Shown here: positions 16,479 to 25,084 of the stretch, in pieces
Layout of the letters: every line of letters begins with the position of its first letter
Numbering within the stretch: position 1 is the stretch's first letter
Source of the DNA: Caballeronia choica
GTDB lineage: Bacteria > Pseudomonadota > Gammaproteobacteria > Burkholderiales > Burkholderiaceae
DNA: 54,203 nt
Direction of reading: 5' to 3'
NCBI RefSeq assembly: GCF_001544535.1
Contig: NZ_FCON02000048.1
Coordinates: 1 to 54,203, forward strand
Notes under the pieces: generated by a model
Seen by the model: only the letters and a program-made list of their open reading frames with translations
Told to the model about the DNA's origin: nothing
Databases searched by the model: none
Position numbers and translations under genes: made by a program

Positions 16479-17656
16479 TGCACACCGCGATGCATTTCTC
16501 GCGCAAGCGGTGCGTCGCGGTCGCGGGGCTGTCGGCGCGGATGCTGGCGCAGTCGGCGGCGCGCGCCGGGCTGGACGCGATCGCGCTCGACATCTTCGGC
16601 GACCGCGATACGCGCGAGCATGCGCTCGCGTGGTTCGATATCGGCGGCGAGGGGCTGGCGATCGACCGCACGCGGCTTTTCGATGCGCTGGAACGCGCCG
16701 CGCGGATGCCGCGTTTGCTCGGCTTCATCGTGACGAGCGGGCTGGAGCCGCTGATGGGCGAGGTGTATCGGCACCCACGGCTGCCGAGGTTGATCGGCAA
16801 CGACGCCGAAGCGACGGCCTCGGTGCGCGATCCGCGGCGGTTCTTCGGGTTGCTGGATGAACTGGGGATCGCGCATCCGGAGGTGTCCTTTGTGCGCCCC
16901 GCGAATGCGCACGGGTGGCTTGCCAAGCGCGCGGACGGATGCGGCGGCGTGCATGTCGAAGCGGCTTCGTCGAGCGAGAGCGCGGCGGATACCTACTATC
17001 AGCGCGCCGCTGCCGGGCGTTCGATGTCGGCGCTCTTTGTCGGCGCACGGCGCGAGGCCACGGTGATCGGTTTCGCCGAGCAACTGACGGTCACAGCGGG
17101 GAAGCTGCCTTTCGTGCATGCCGGCTCGCTCGGGCCCGTCGATCTGCCGTGCGAAACGGCTGCGGCCATCCATGACGCGATCCGCGCGATCGTCTCGCGC
17201 ACGGGGCTCACGGGCCTGAACAGCATCGATTTCCTGCTCGATCGCGACGCAATCCGCGTGCTCGAAATCAACGCGCGTCCCTCGTCGACGCTGACGCTTT
17301 ACGAAGCCGTGTGGCCGCAAAGCTTGCTCGCCTGTCATATCGACGCCTGCCTGCACGGGCGGCTGCCATCTTCGCCGCCAGCGCCCACGCGCCGGGCGGG
17401 CCAGCGCGTCGTGTTCGCGCCGCGCGGTTTCACCGTGCCGGCATCTTTCAGCGACGCCTGCCATCGCGACCCCGCGTGCCGCGACGTCCCAATGCCCGGC
17501 ACGCGCATCGAAGCCGGCCAGCCGGTCTGCACGCTGGTCGTGACGGCACCGGCCATCGACGCGGTCACGCACAAACTCCAGCGCCAGTCGTCGCTTCTTT
17601 TGCAACGCATCGAAACCTGTCACGAGCCCTCCCATGACGTCATCTCAACCGGCTGA
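16478..17656 (+). CDS. ATP-grasp protein of the H4MPT gene block
   Basis: A 392-residue ATP-grasp-type protein. It has an N-terminal preATP-grasp domain (VAVAGLSARMLAQSAARAGLDAIALD), the middle AKRADGCGGVHVE strand and the metal-binding end GLNSIDFLLDRDAIRVLEINARPSSTLTLYE. In the Methylobacterium cluster a gene of this type lies between mtdB and mch (recalled as orfY) and is needed for H4MPT-linked growth; its substrate is not known to me. It overlaps the mtdB stop by one base and extends 23 bases into mch, so all three are translated together. Confidence 0.82.
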   Translation: MHTAMHFSRKRCVAVAGLSARMLAQSAARAGLDAIALDIFGDRDTREHALAWFDIGGEGLAIDRTRLFDALERAARMPRLLGFIVTSGLEPLMGEVYRHPRLPRLIGNDAEATASVRDPRRFFGLLDELGIAHPEVSFVRPANAHGWLAKRADGCGGVHVEAASSSESAADTYYQRAAAGRSMSALFVGARREATVIGFAEQLTVTAGKLPFVHAGSLGPVDLPCETAAAIHDAIRAIVSRTGLTGLNSIDFLLDRDAIRVLEINARPSSTLTLYEAVWPQSLLACHIDACLHGRLPSSPPAPTRRAGQRVVFAPRGFTVPASFSDACHRDPACRDVPMPGTRIEAGQPVCTLVVTAPAIDAVTHKLQRQSSLLLQRIETCHEPSHDVISTG

Positions 17657-18638
17657 TCCTTCGCGGCACCTGAGCGTCAACGCACTCGCCGAGCGCCTCG
17701 TCAAGCGCCTCGTCGACGAAGCCGCGCGCTTTGCGGTCGCGATCCACCGCACCGGCGCCGGTACGACGATCGTCGACGCGGGTGTCGACGCGCCGGGCGG
17801 CGTCGAGGCGGGCTTGCTGATCGCGCGCATCTGCATGGGCGGGCTCGGCCGAGTCGCGCGGCGCATGAGCGAGCAAGCCGAGCCGTTCTGGCCGAGCCTG
17901 ATCGAAGTGCATACGTCGACGCCGGTGCTCGCCTGCCTCGGCAGCCAGTACGCCGGATGGAGCCTCGCAGCAAGCAAGGAGGAAACCGGCGGCAAGAAGT
18001 TCTTCTCGCTGGGTTCGGGACCGGCGCGGGCGCTGGCCGTGAAGGAACCGCTCTTCGATGAACTCGGCTATCGCGACCGTCACGAGCGCGGCGCGCTGGT
18101 GATGGAAGTCGACCGCCTACCGCCGCAGGTCGTCATCGACAAGGTGTTGCGCGACTGCGCGCTCGCGCCCGACAACCTCACGATCATCGTCACGCCGACA
18201 CACTCTGTCGCGGGGACGGTGCAGGTCGTGGCGCGCGTCGTCGAGGTTGCGCTGCACAAGACGCATGTGCTCGGCGTGGATCTCGGCGAGATCGTCGAAG
18301 GCAGCGGCACGGCGCCGTTGCCGCCGCCCGCGCCCGACGCCATCCAGGCGATGGGCCGCACCAACGACGCCATTCTCTACGGCGGCCGCGTGCACCTCAC
18401 GGTCAAGCACGACGCGGTGGCCGAGCGTCTCGCCCGCGAGTTGCCGTCGAGCAATGCACGCGACTACGGGCGGCCCTTCGCCGACATCTTCACGTCGTTC
18501 AACTATGACTTCTACCAGATCGATCCCGCACTCTTTGCGCCCGCCGAAGTGTGGGTGAGCAGCCTCGAAAGCGGCGCGACGTGGCACGGCGGACGGGTCG
18601 ATGCCGGGTTGCTGCGCGCGCAGTGGAGCAAGCCATGA
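17634..18638 (+). CDS. mch: Methenyl-H4MPT cyclohydrolase
   Basis: A 334-residue cyclohydrolase converting methenyl-H4MPT to 5-formyl- or 10-formyl-H4MPT, the step between MtdB and the Fhc complex. Recognisable family segments are VDAGVDAPGGVEAGLLIARICMGGLG (about 45-70), SSKEETGGKKFFSLGSGPARAL-like ASKEETGGKKFFSLGSGPAR, and DIFTSFNYDFYQIDPALFAPAEVW near the end. Length matches the family. It overlaps the ATP-grasp gene by 23 bases and the next gene by four (ATGA). Confidence 0.94.
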   Translation: MTSSQPADPSRHLSVNALAERLVKRLVDEAARFAVAIHRTGAGTTIVDAGVDAPGGVEAGLLIARICMGGLGRVARRMSEQAEPFWPSLIEVHTSTPVLACLGSQYAGWSLAASKEETGGKKFFSLGSGPARALAVKEPLFDELGYRDRHERGALVMEVDRLPPQVVIDKVLRDCALAPDNLTIIVTPTHSVAGTVQVVARVVEVALHKTHVLGVDLGEIVEGSGTAPLPPPAPDAIQAMGRTNDAILYGGRVHLTVKHDAVAERLARELPSSNARDYGRPFADIFTSFNYDFYQIDPALFAPAEVWVSSLESGATWHGGRVDAGLLRAQWSKP

Positions 18639-19621
18639 GCGACAGCCTGCGCATCGCGATCATGACCGACGAAACCGGCTGGCACACGTCGCGCCTGAAG
18701 AAGGCGTTCCGCGCGCGCGGCGTCGAGGCGCGCTGCGTCGATCTCGCCGACTGCCGCATCGACACGACGTGGACGCCCCACGGCCTCGCGATTCCCGGCT
18801 TCGGCCGCACGCTGCCCGACGCGGCGTTCGTGCGCGGCATCGCGGGCGGCACGTTGGAACAGGTGACGCTCAGGCTCGGCGTCCTGCATGCGCTGCGCGA
18901 ATCCGGCGTGCCGGTCTATAACGACGCCCGCGCGATCGAGCGCAGTGTCGACAAGTCGATGACGAGCTTTCTCCTGCACCGCCACGGCGTGCCGACGCCC
19001 GCCACGTGGGCCGGCGAATCGGCGGCGTTCGCGCAGCGCGTGCTGATGCGCGAGGCGGCGGCCGGCCGCAAGGTCGTGATGAAGCCGCTTTTCGGCTCGC
19101 AGGGCAAGGGCTTGCGGCGGCTCGGCGCGGGTGTTGGCGGCAGGCTCGCGCCGCTGCCGCCGCTGCGTTCCTTCGGCGAAGTGGCGTATCTGCAGCGCTT
19201 CGTCGAGGGCGAGCGGCCCGGTTTCGACTGGCGCGTGCTCGTGATCGGCGGCCGGGCGGTCGCGGCGATGCGGCGCGTCGGCGGCCGCGGCTGGATACAC
19301 AACTTCGCGCAAGGCGCGGCGTGCGAACCGGCGCTCCTGACCGACGCGCTCGCCGACACCGCGATCCGCGCGACAACGGCACTCGGCCTCGATTACGCGG
19401 GCGTCGACCTCATTCCCGGCACCGACGGCGACGCGTCCAACGGTTCTGCGGCGGCTGCGCGGCCGCTCGTGCTCGAAGTGAACGGCGTCGCGGCGTGGCG
19501 CGGGCTGCAATCGGTGACGCGGCTCGACATCGCCGCCGCGCTCGTCGACGACCTGCTCGACCGCAAGCTCGCGGGCGGGCGCGCGCCGGTTGCGTTGGCG
19601 AGTGGCGATGCAAACCGTTGA
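18635..19621 (+). CDS. RimK-family glutamate ligase, MptN-like
   Basis: A 328-residue ATP-grasp ligase of the RimK family, similar to the archaeal H4MPT:glutamate ligase MptN. Features: SVDKSMTSFLLHRHGVPTPATW (start of the ATP-grasp domain), KPLFGSQGKGLRRL (ATP-binding loop), and VLEVNGVAAWRGLQSVTRLDIA (metal ligands Glu and Asn). In the M. extorquens cluster the gene in this position is recalled as orf5. A role in adding glutamate to the cofactor side chain is inference. The ATG at 18635 overlaps the mch stop. Confidence 0.85.
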   Translation: MSDSLRIAIMTDETGWHTSRLKKAFRARGVEARCVDLADCRIDTTWTPHGLAIPGFGRTLPDAAFVRGIAGGTLEQVTLRLGVLHALRESGVPVYNDARAIERSVDKSMTSFLLHRHGVPTPATWAGESAAFAQRVLMREAAAGRKVVMKPLFGSQGKGLRRLGAGVGGRLAPLPPLRSFGEVAYLQRFVEGERPGFDWRVLVIGGRAVAAMRRVGGRGWIHNFAQGAACEPALLTDALADTAIRATTALGLDYAGVDLIPGTDGDASNGSAAAARPLVLEVNGVAAWRGLQSVTRLDIAAALVDDLLDRKLAGGRAPVALASGDANR

Positions 19622-20483
19622 CGCCAACCCGCGCGAGGTCTTCCTGCGCGCCTGCCAGCTCGACGTCGAGACGCCGAAGCCGGGCAACGTGAGCGTCGGG
19701 AGCGACGGGCACGGCATGACCGCCGCGCAGTTCATCGCGAGCGCCGAAGCGGCGGCGGGCGCGCTCCTCACGCCGGGCATGGCGGTCGGCGCGCGCATCC
19801 TCGATGCGGTGACGCGCACGCTCAACGTCGCCGGCTGTAATACGAATCTCGGGATCGTGCTGCTGTGCGCGCCGCTCGCGGCTGCGCTCGACGAACTGAC
19901 GCCGCCGCGCAACGCATCGAGATGGCATGAGGCCGCAGAGCGCACGCTCGAACGCCTCGACCTGGACGACGCGCGCGCCGCCTATCGCGCGATTGCGCTG
20001 GCGAACCCCGGCGGTCTCGGCGACGCGCCCGAGCAATCGGTCCATGCCGAGCCTAGCGTCGACCTGCGCGCCGCGATGACGCTCGCGGCGGAACGCGACA
20101 GCATCGCGCGCCAGTACGCCAGCGGCTTTCGCGACATCTTCCAGACCGGCCTCGGCGCGGTCGCGAGCGCGCCCCTCAAGACCCCGGCGACGATCACGCT
20201 CAACGTGTTCCTCACCTTCCTCGGCACGTGGCCCGACTCGCACATTGTGCGCAAGCAGGGTGTGACGGTGGCGCAAAGTGTCACGCGCGAAGCACGGCTG
20301 CGCCACGCTCAATGGCGCACCGCGTGGGCGCGCGGTGCGACGCCGCCGCTCCTCGCCTGGGACGCCGGACTGAAGGCGCAGGGCATCAACCCGGGCACGA
20401 GCGCCGATCTCACGGTCGCGACGCTGTTCGTCGCCGGATGCATCGCGCCGGGACGCCTCGACATCGGCGGGAAGCGCGCCTGA
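19608..20483 (+). CDS. Triphosphoribosyl-dephospho-CoA synthase-like (CitG/MdcB family) protein
   Basis: A 291-residue all-helical protein of the CitG/MdcB family. Typical segments are FLRACQLDVETPKPGNVS near the start, CNTNLGIVLLCAPLA in the middle and ALLAWDAGLKAQGINPGTSADLTVATLF-like LAWDAGLKAQGINPGTSADL near the end. Classical members attach a triphosphoribosyl group to dephospho-CoA for citrate or malonate lyase, but no such lyase is near. In methylotrophs a homologue (recalled as orf7) belongs to the H4MPT block, so a ribosyl or phosphoribosyl transfer in cofactor assembly is a reasonable guess. It overlaps the preceding gene by 14 bases. Confidence 0.85.
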   Translation: MQTVDANPREVFLRACQLDVETPKPGNVSVGSDGHGMTAAQFIASAEAAAGALLTPGMAVGARILDAVTRTLNVAGCNTNLGIVLLCAPLAAALDELTPPRNASRWHEAAERTLERLDLDDARAAYRAIALANPGGLGDAPEQSVHAEPSVDLRAAMTLAAERDSIARQYASGFRDIFQTGLGAVASAPLKTPATITLNVFLTFLGTWPDSHIVRKQGVTVAQSVTREARLRHAQWRTAWARGATPPLLAWDAGLKAQGINPGTSADLTVATLFVAGCIAPGRLDIGGKRA

Positions 20484-20486
20484 CAT

Positions 20487-20502
20487 TGGCACGGATCATG
20501 AT
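20487..20502 (+). promoter_or_regulatory. Possible degenerate sigma-54 promoter of fae
   Basis: TGGCACG-GATC-ATGAT has a perfect -24 element, but GA instead of GC at -12. It starts four bases after the stop of the CitG-like gene and would give a leader of about 94 bases. The sequence is similar to the mfnD candidate TGGCACG-GATA-TTGTG. No ACTGTGT-type site is obvious within 200 bases, so fae may instead use another promoter or readthrough. Confidence 0.35.
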
Positions 20503-20606
20503 AGGTACACCATGGTTTGCCTGCCTGAGTCTTGCGCGGCCGGGATACCGGCGTCGCAAGTTGTCCGCAAGTCGAATATCCGAGACCTAATCACTGGAGG
20601 AAAAGC

Positions 20607-21116
20607 ATGGCCAAGATCAACCGTGTCCTGGTAGGAGAGTCGCTGGTTGGCGACGGAAACGAGGTCGCCCACATCGACTTGATCATCGGACCGCGCGGCT
20701 CCGCCGCCGAGACCGCATTCTGCAACGCGCTCACCAACAACAAGGACGGCTTCACGTCGCTACTCGCCGTGGTCGCGCCGAACCTGCTGACCAAGCCGAA
20801 CACGATCCTCTTCAACAAGGTGACGATCAAGGGCGCCAAGCAGGCCGTGCAGATGTTCGGCCCGGCGCAGCACGCGGTCGCGCTGGCGGTGGCGGACTGC
20901 GTCGAGGACGGCACGATCCCGGCGGACGAAGCCGACGATCTCTTCATCTGCGTGGGCGTGTTCATCCACTGGCAGGCCGACGACGACAAGAAGATCCAGG
21001 AGTACAACTACAAGGCGACGCGCGAAGCGCTTCAACGCGCCGTGGCGGGCGAACCGAGCGCGAAGGATGTCGTGGCGAAGAAAGCCACGGCGGCACATCC
21101 GTTCGCGCCGAACTGA
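20607..21116 (+). CDS. fae: Formaldehyde-activating enzyme
   Basis: A 169-residue cytoplasmic enzyme that condenses formaldehyde with H4MPT to methylene-H4MPT, feeding MtdB. It is nearly collinear with Methylobacterium Fae: [20 protein letters not shown] with the catalytic histidine at residue 22, [40 protein letters not shown] and [20 protein letters not shown]. The ATG at 20607 has a strong GGAGGAAAAGC site. A long hairpin follows the gene. Confidence 0.97.
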   Translation: MAKINRVLVGESLVGDGNEVAHIDLIIGPRGSAAETAFCNALTNNKDGFTSLLAVVAPNLLTKPNTILFNKVTIKGAKQAVQMFGPAQHAVALAVADCVEDGTIPADEADDLFICVGVFIHWQADDDKKIQEYNYKATREALQRAVAGEPSAKDVVAKKATAAHPFAPN

Positions 21117-21129
21117 CCGCGCAGCAACC

Positions 21130-21161
21130 GAACTCGCGCGGCCTGCCGGCCGCGCGAGTTC
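21130..21161 (+). terminator. Long perfect hairpin after fae
   Basis: GAACTCGCGCGGCC-TGCC-GGCCGCGCGAGTTC forms a 14-base-pair stem with a four-base loop, starting 13 bases after the fae stop. No T run follows, so it is either a terminator of the GC-rich kind or a 3' stabiliser for an abundant message. Confidence 0.65.
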
Positions 21162-21190
21162 GCCGATCAACGCTTCTCGAGGCTTTTCGC

Positions 21191-21601
21191 ATGATTCCAC
21201 GATGTCGCGCGCTGCGGGCTCTCGCTTGCGTCACGTTCGTTTCGCTCGTTTCGCCGCTCGCGCTCGCGGCGGACGCCGGCGCAGGCGGTGCTTCGGCGCA
21301 CGGCCACGATTACCCGACGCAGGGCCGCGTGGAATACGTGCTCGGCTGCATGGACGACAACGGTCACGACTTCGTCAACGTCTACAAGTGCTCATGCGCG
21401 ATCGACCGTATCGCCGCGGTGCTTCCTTATGACGATTTCGTCGAGCAATCCACGTTCTCCAAATACGCGACCCTCGGCGGCGAAGGCGGCGCGGAGTTCC
21501 GCGTCGACCGTGCGAAGGCGCAGACCAAGAAATTCCGGGCGTTGCAGTCAGATGCGTACCGCGCGTGCGGGATCGGGCACGCGGCGGCGGCGTCCAAGTA
21601 A
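21191..21601 (+). CDS. Exported small cysteine-containing protein downstream of fae
   Basis: A 136-residue protein with a clear signal peptide (cleavage after LALA, about residue 27). The mature part has four cysteines: Cys53 in LGCMDDNG, the pair in YKCSCAID (67, 69) and Cys126 in YRACGIG. I do not recognise a named domain. The pattern suggests a disulfide-bonded or metal- or haem-related periplasmic protein, although CxC is not a haem site. It lies 74 bases after fae and converges with folB, so a periplasmic role in methanol oxidation is possible but unproven. Confidence 0.75.
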   Translation: MIPRCRALRALACVTFVSLVSPLALAADAGAGGASAHGHDYPTQGRVEYVLGCMDDNGHDFVNVYKCSCAIDRIAAVLPYDDFVEQSTFSKYATLGGEGGAEFRVDRAKAQTKKFRALQSDAYRACGIGHAAAASK

Positions 21602-21608
21602 GCAGGAT

Positions 21609-22103
21609 TCAGTTGGGAATCAGGCCTTCGCCGAGCGACGCGTAGCTCGCGCCCCTGCGGACCCGGCGCCGCTCGATCAATACGCCGACCGATTCGACAT
21701 CGTCGAACTTCGCGGGCTTGGCGAGCGACACGCGCACCCAGTGCGCGCCGAAATCCGCGATCAGCAACTGCGCGATCTGTTCCGCGAGCGCTTCCAGCAG
21801 GCGCACGCCGTGCGTTGCGAGAAGCGCATGCAGCGCCTCGCGCACGGCCGCGTAGTTGATCGTGTCCTCGATGCGGTCCGTCGTGCACGCGCGAATCGCC
21901 GGCACGCCGATCGCGAGGCTGATGCGCACGGGCTGCGGCGCATGCAGCTCGCTCGTGTCGATGCCGATCACCGTGCTGCCGGTCAGTCCCTCGATATAGA
22001 CGATGTCCATCGGCGTGGTGTCGCGAATGGGTTGTTGCGCTGCGGCATCGAAACCCATGGCATCGGGGAAGAGTGGCTGGCGAATCGCATCGAAACGGTC
22101 CAT
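21609..22103 (-). CDS. folB: Dihydroneopterin aldolase family protein with N-terminal extension
   Basis: The core from MDIVYIEGLTGSTVIGIDTSEL resembles dihydroneopterin aldolase/epimerase (FolB), which forms 6-hydroxymethyl-dihydropterin, a precursor of both folate and H4MPT. The catalytic-domain landmarks TINYAAVREALHALL and LLEALAEQIAQLL are present. The ATG at 22103 gives 164 residues, about 40 longer than usual; it was chosen for the GGAG seven bases upstream. A start at 22010 would give the standard length. Location in the H4MPT block suggests a copy dedicated to that cofactor rather than to folate. Confidence 0.8.
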   Translation of the reverse strand: MDRFDAIRQPLFPDAMGFDAAAQQPIRDTTPMDIVYIEGLTGSTVIGIDTSELHAPQPVRISLAIGVPAIRACTTDRIEDTINYAAVREALHALLATHGVRLLEALAEQIAQLLIADFGAHWVRVSLAKPAKFDDVESVGVLIERRRVRRGASYASLGEGLIPN

Positions 22104-22206
22104 GGTTTGCTCCGCCGCCGGGTGCGGCTCGAAAGGTTGCGTGGGCAAGTGGTCCTTGGGTCAAGCAAAAATCGGGCGCGGCGACCATTCTGTCTGCGAC
22201 TACTTA

Positions 22207-22235
22207 TTGAACACGGGCGTCATCAGAGGTAGAGT
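22207..22235 (+). promoter_or_regulatory. Possible sigma-70 promoter of the activator gene
   Basis: TTGAAC and TAGAGT are separated by 17 bases, a moderate match to -35/-10 elements, about 170 bases ahead of the activator ATG. No good -24/-12 sequence or ACTGTGT-type site was seen in this 303-base divergent gap (22104-22406), so the activator is probably not under its own sigma-54 control. Confidence 0.3.
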
Positions 22236-22406
22236 TTTGCCGTAGTTCCGCGGTTTGCGGCTTTGCTGACGACAAGAGAGCCCGCACCGCGTGGTGCGCA
22301 TGCGTGAAAAGGCAACGCAGCGCAAGGGCAATCACAACAGACTCGGCGCTGACGCGCGGCCCGCAACTCCGCGGCCGCGAATCAGACGCCAGGGAGACAA
22401 GCCCCC

Positions 22407-24488
22407 ATGTCGTCGCTCGCTGACATAAATACTCATGTCCGAGAAGTCCTGAATATCGTCAACAACCCGCTCGCGGCGCGCGCCGCGAACGACTCGGTTG
22501 CCCAGTCGTGGATTCGCTGCCTGAACGAGTTCAGGCTCGATCCCGCGCGCTTCGTGATGCCGCCCGTCCTGACCCAGCAGGAACTCGCCGACCGCCGCGA
22601 GGCCGCTGGCGACCTGATCGCGTGCTCGAAGCTCGAGATGACCACGCTCTATCAGCAGCTTGCGGACCCGGAACTCGCGGTCGTGCTCGTCGACGCGGAC
22701 GGCGTGATCGTGCATCAGGTGTCGTCGGTGCCGTTCGGCGAAGCGGTCGCCGCGGACGGACTGCGCGTCGGCGCGCTCTGGAGCGAACGCGAAGCCGGTA
22801 CGAACGGCATGGGCACATGCCTGATCGAGCGCGACTGCATCGCCGTGTGCCAGCACGAGCACTTCTATCCGCGCTACACCTCGCTGACCTGCTCGGCGGC
22901 GCCGATTTTCGACGATCGCGGCACGATCGTCGGCGTGCTCGACGTGACGAGCCGCTCGAAGCTCCTGCAGCAGCATTCGCTCGTGCTCGTCGGCATGTCG
23001 CGGCAGATGATCGAGAACCGCTTGATCGATGCGCGCTATCGTCACGCGAACATGATCCACTTTCATAGCCGGCCGGAATTCGTCGGCACGCTGCACGCGG
23101 GCAAGCTTGCGGTCAGCGACGACGGCGTCGTGCTCGCCGCGAGCCGCAGCGCGCTGTTCCAGCTCGACTTCCGGTCGCCTACGGAGTTGTGCGGCAAGCG
23201 CATCGAGGAAGCGTTCAACGCATCGCTCGAAGACATGATCGCGCGCAGCATCCGCGGGTCGTTCCATCCGGTGACCGTGTACAGCGCGAAGGCCAACAGC
23301 CGATTCTTCCTGACCGCGCAGACCCCGCGCGACGCCCGCACCGGCGTGACGCGCATCCTGCTCAACGATCCGGTTTCCCGCGAGGTATCGGGTGCGGCAC
23401 GCGCCAAGGCATCGAAGAAGGACGCTCGCGAGCCGACCGGTCATCTCGACAAGCTCTCGCATCTCGAATTCGGTGATCCGCGCATGGCGTCGCAGATTCA
23501 GCTTGCGGCGCGCGTGATCCAGCGCAAGATTCCGATCATCCTGAGAGGCCAGACCGGCACCGGCAAGGAAGTGTTCGCCAACGCGCTGCACAGCATCAGC
23601 CCGAATTGCGACGGCACGTTCGTCGCGGTGAATTGCGCGTCGCTGCCGGAGAACCTGATCGAAAGCGAACTGTTTGGTTATCGCGCGGGCGCGTTCACTG
23701 GCGCCCAGCGCGAAGGACGGCGCGGCAAGATCGTGCAGTCGAATGGCGGCACGCTCTTTCTCGACGAAATCGGCGACATGCCGATGGCGCTGCAAGCGCG
23801 CCTGTTGCGCGTGATCGAGGAACACGAGGTCACGCCGCTCGGCGCGGAAACCACGGTGAAGGTCGACTTCCAGTTGATCAGTGCGAGCCACCGGAATCTC
23901 AGCGAACTCGTGCAGACCGGCGCGTTTCGCGAGGACCTGTATTACCGGCTGAACGGCATCGAGATCAACCTGCCGCCGCTGCGCGAACGCGCCGATGCGC
24001 TCGCGCTCATCAATCACATCCTCGAAAGCGAAGCTGAAGACCCGCCGCCGCTCAGCGCGGAAGCGCGGCACGCGTTGTTGAGCTACGCGTGGCCGGGCAA
24101 TATCCGGCAGTTGCGTCACGTCCTGCAGATGGCGATCGCCCTCTGCGACGGTCCCGAGATCAAATGCTCGCACCTGCCGGCGGAAGTCGTGAACGGCGGC
24201 GGCACGCCGGCAACCGCGCGCCTCGCCTCGCCGAGCGCAGCGCCGGCGCCGGCAACGGCATCGGCGGCACCGGAGCCGCATCTGACCGACGACGCCGACA
24301 CCTCCGCGCTCAACGCGATCCAGGTGCGCGAGCGCGAGACCGTGCTGTCGCTGCTCGACGAACATCGCTGGAACGTCAGCAACGTGGCGAAGGTGCTCGG
24401 CATCAGCCGCAACACGCTGTACCGCAAGATGCACAGACTGCATATCCGGCTGTCGCACGACGGACCTTCGTCGACCCACGACGCATGA
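22407..24488 (+). CDS. Sigma-54-dependent activator, GAF-AAA+-Fis (AcoR type)
   Basis: A 693-residue enhancer-binding protein. Residues 1 to about 330 hold a GAF-like sensor with EAGTNGMGTCLIERDCIAVCQHEHFY, typical of AcoR-type regulators. The AAA+ domain has Walker A GQTGTGKE (about 383-390), the sigma-54 contact loop GAFTGA (428-433) and Walker B GGTLFLDEIGD. An Ala/Pro linker (about 600-625) leads to a Fis-type helix-turn-helix (WNVSNVAKVLGISRNTLYRK). It should sense a small molecule, perhaps an alcohol or aldehyde, and activate -24/-12 promoters. Its TGA overlaps the dmrB-like start (ATGA). It is the obvious candidate for the sigma-54 promoters of this island. Confidence 0.93.
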   Translation: MSSLADINTHVREVLNIVNNPLAARAANDSVAQSWIRCLNEFRLDPARFVMPPVLTQQELADRREAAGDLIACSKLEMTTLYQQLADPELAVVLVDADGVIVHQVSSVPFGEAVAADGLRVGALWSEREAGTNGMGTCLIERDCIAVCQHEHFYPRYTSLTCSAAPIFDDRGTIVGVLDVTSRSKLLQQHSLVLVGMSRQMIENRLIDARYRHANMIHFHSRPEFVGTLHAGKLAVSDDGVVLAASRSALFQLDFRSPTELCGKRIEEAFNASLEDMIARSIRGSFHPVTVYSAKANSRFFLTAQTPRDARTGVTRILLNDPVSREVSGAARAKASKKDAREPTGHLDKLSHLEFGDPRMASQIQLAARVIQRKIPIILRGQTGTGKEVFANALHSISPNCDGTFVAVNCASLPENLIESELFGYRAGAFTGAQREGRRGKIVQSNGGTLFLDEIGDMPMALQARLLRVIEEHEVTPLGAETTVKVDFQLISASHRNLSELVQTGAFREDLYYRLNGIEINLPPLRERADALALINHILESEAEDPPPLSAEARHALLSYAWPGNIRQLRHVLQMAIALCDGPEIKCSHLPAEVVNGGGTPATARLASPSAAPAPATASAAPEPHLTDDADTSALNAIQVRERETVLSLLDEHRWNVSNVAKVLGISRNTLYRKMHRLHIRLSHDGPSSTHDA

Positions 24489-25084
24489 CCGAGCACACGC
24501 CCGCCCGCCGGCTTGACGAGTTCAAGCCCGACGCTCGATTCGCGTGGTGCGTGACCGGCTCCGGTCACATGATCGAGGAATCCATCGATCTCGCGCTGCT
24601 TTTGCCCGGCGTCGACCTGTTCCTGTCGTCGGCGGGCGAGGAAGTGCTGCCGCTCTACGGCTGGCCCGTGCCCAAGCTGCGCGAGCACTTTCGCGTGTTC
24701 CGCGACAACAGCGCGAGCAGCGTGCCCGTCGGCATGCTGTATCAGGGCGACTATCACACGGTCGTGATCGCGCCCGCGACGAGCAACACCGTCGCCAAAT
24801 GCGCGCTCGGCATCTCCGATACCCTGCCGACCAACCTCTTCGCGCAAGCAGGCAAGCAATGCGTGCCAGGCATTGTTTTCGCATGCGACACGGCACCGAG
24901 CGTCATCACGCAGAGTCCGCACGAGTGGGTCGAAGTGCGGCCGCGCGCGATCGAATTCGAGAACGTCGAGCGGCTCGCGCGCATCGAGCACACGACGGTC
25001 GCGCGTTCGCTCGACGATCTGAAGGCGGCGCTCGACCAACGGCTGTCCAAACTCGGGCTCGCATGGAACACATCGTCTTCCTGA
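24485..25084 (+). CDS. dmrB: Flavoprotein, dihydromethanopterin reductase (DmrB) type
   Basis: A 199-residue flavoprotein of the HFCD/archaeoflavoprotein kind. It has FAWCVTGSGHMIEESIDLALLL at the start (flavin-binding loop) and VVIAPATSNTVAKCALGISDTLPTNLFAQAGK in the middle, both typical of the family. DmrB reduces dihydromethanopterin to H4MPT in the last biosynthetic step, and I recall that a Burkholderia xenovorans homologue was characterised structurally. It overlaps the activator stop by four bases and the next gene by 22, so regulator, reductase and synthase form one translational unit. Confidence 0.85.
   Translation: MTEHTPARRLDEFKPDARFAWCVTGSGHMIEESIDLALLLPGVDLFLSSAGEEVLPLYGWPVPKLREHFRVFRDNSASSVPVGMLYQGDYHTVVIAPATSNTVAKCALGISDTLPTNLFAQAGKQCVPGIVFACDTAPSVITQSPHEWVEVRPRAIEFENVERLARIEHTTVARSLDDLKAALDQRLSKLGLAWNTSSS

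Noticed and set aside
21130-21161. Perfect hairpin after fae considered as an operator
   Set aside because: A 14-base-pair GC-rich stem with a four-base loop placed just after a stop codon fits an RNA structure better than a protein-binding site.
22332-24479. 715-codon ORF antisense to the sigma-54 activator
   Set aside because: Shadow frame; the plus-strand protein has complete GAF, AAA+ and Fis motifs.
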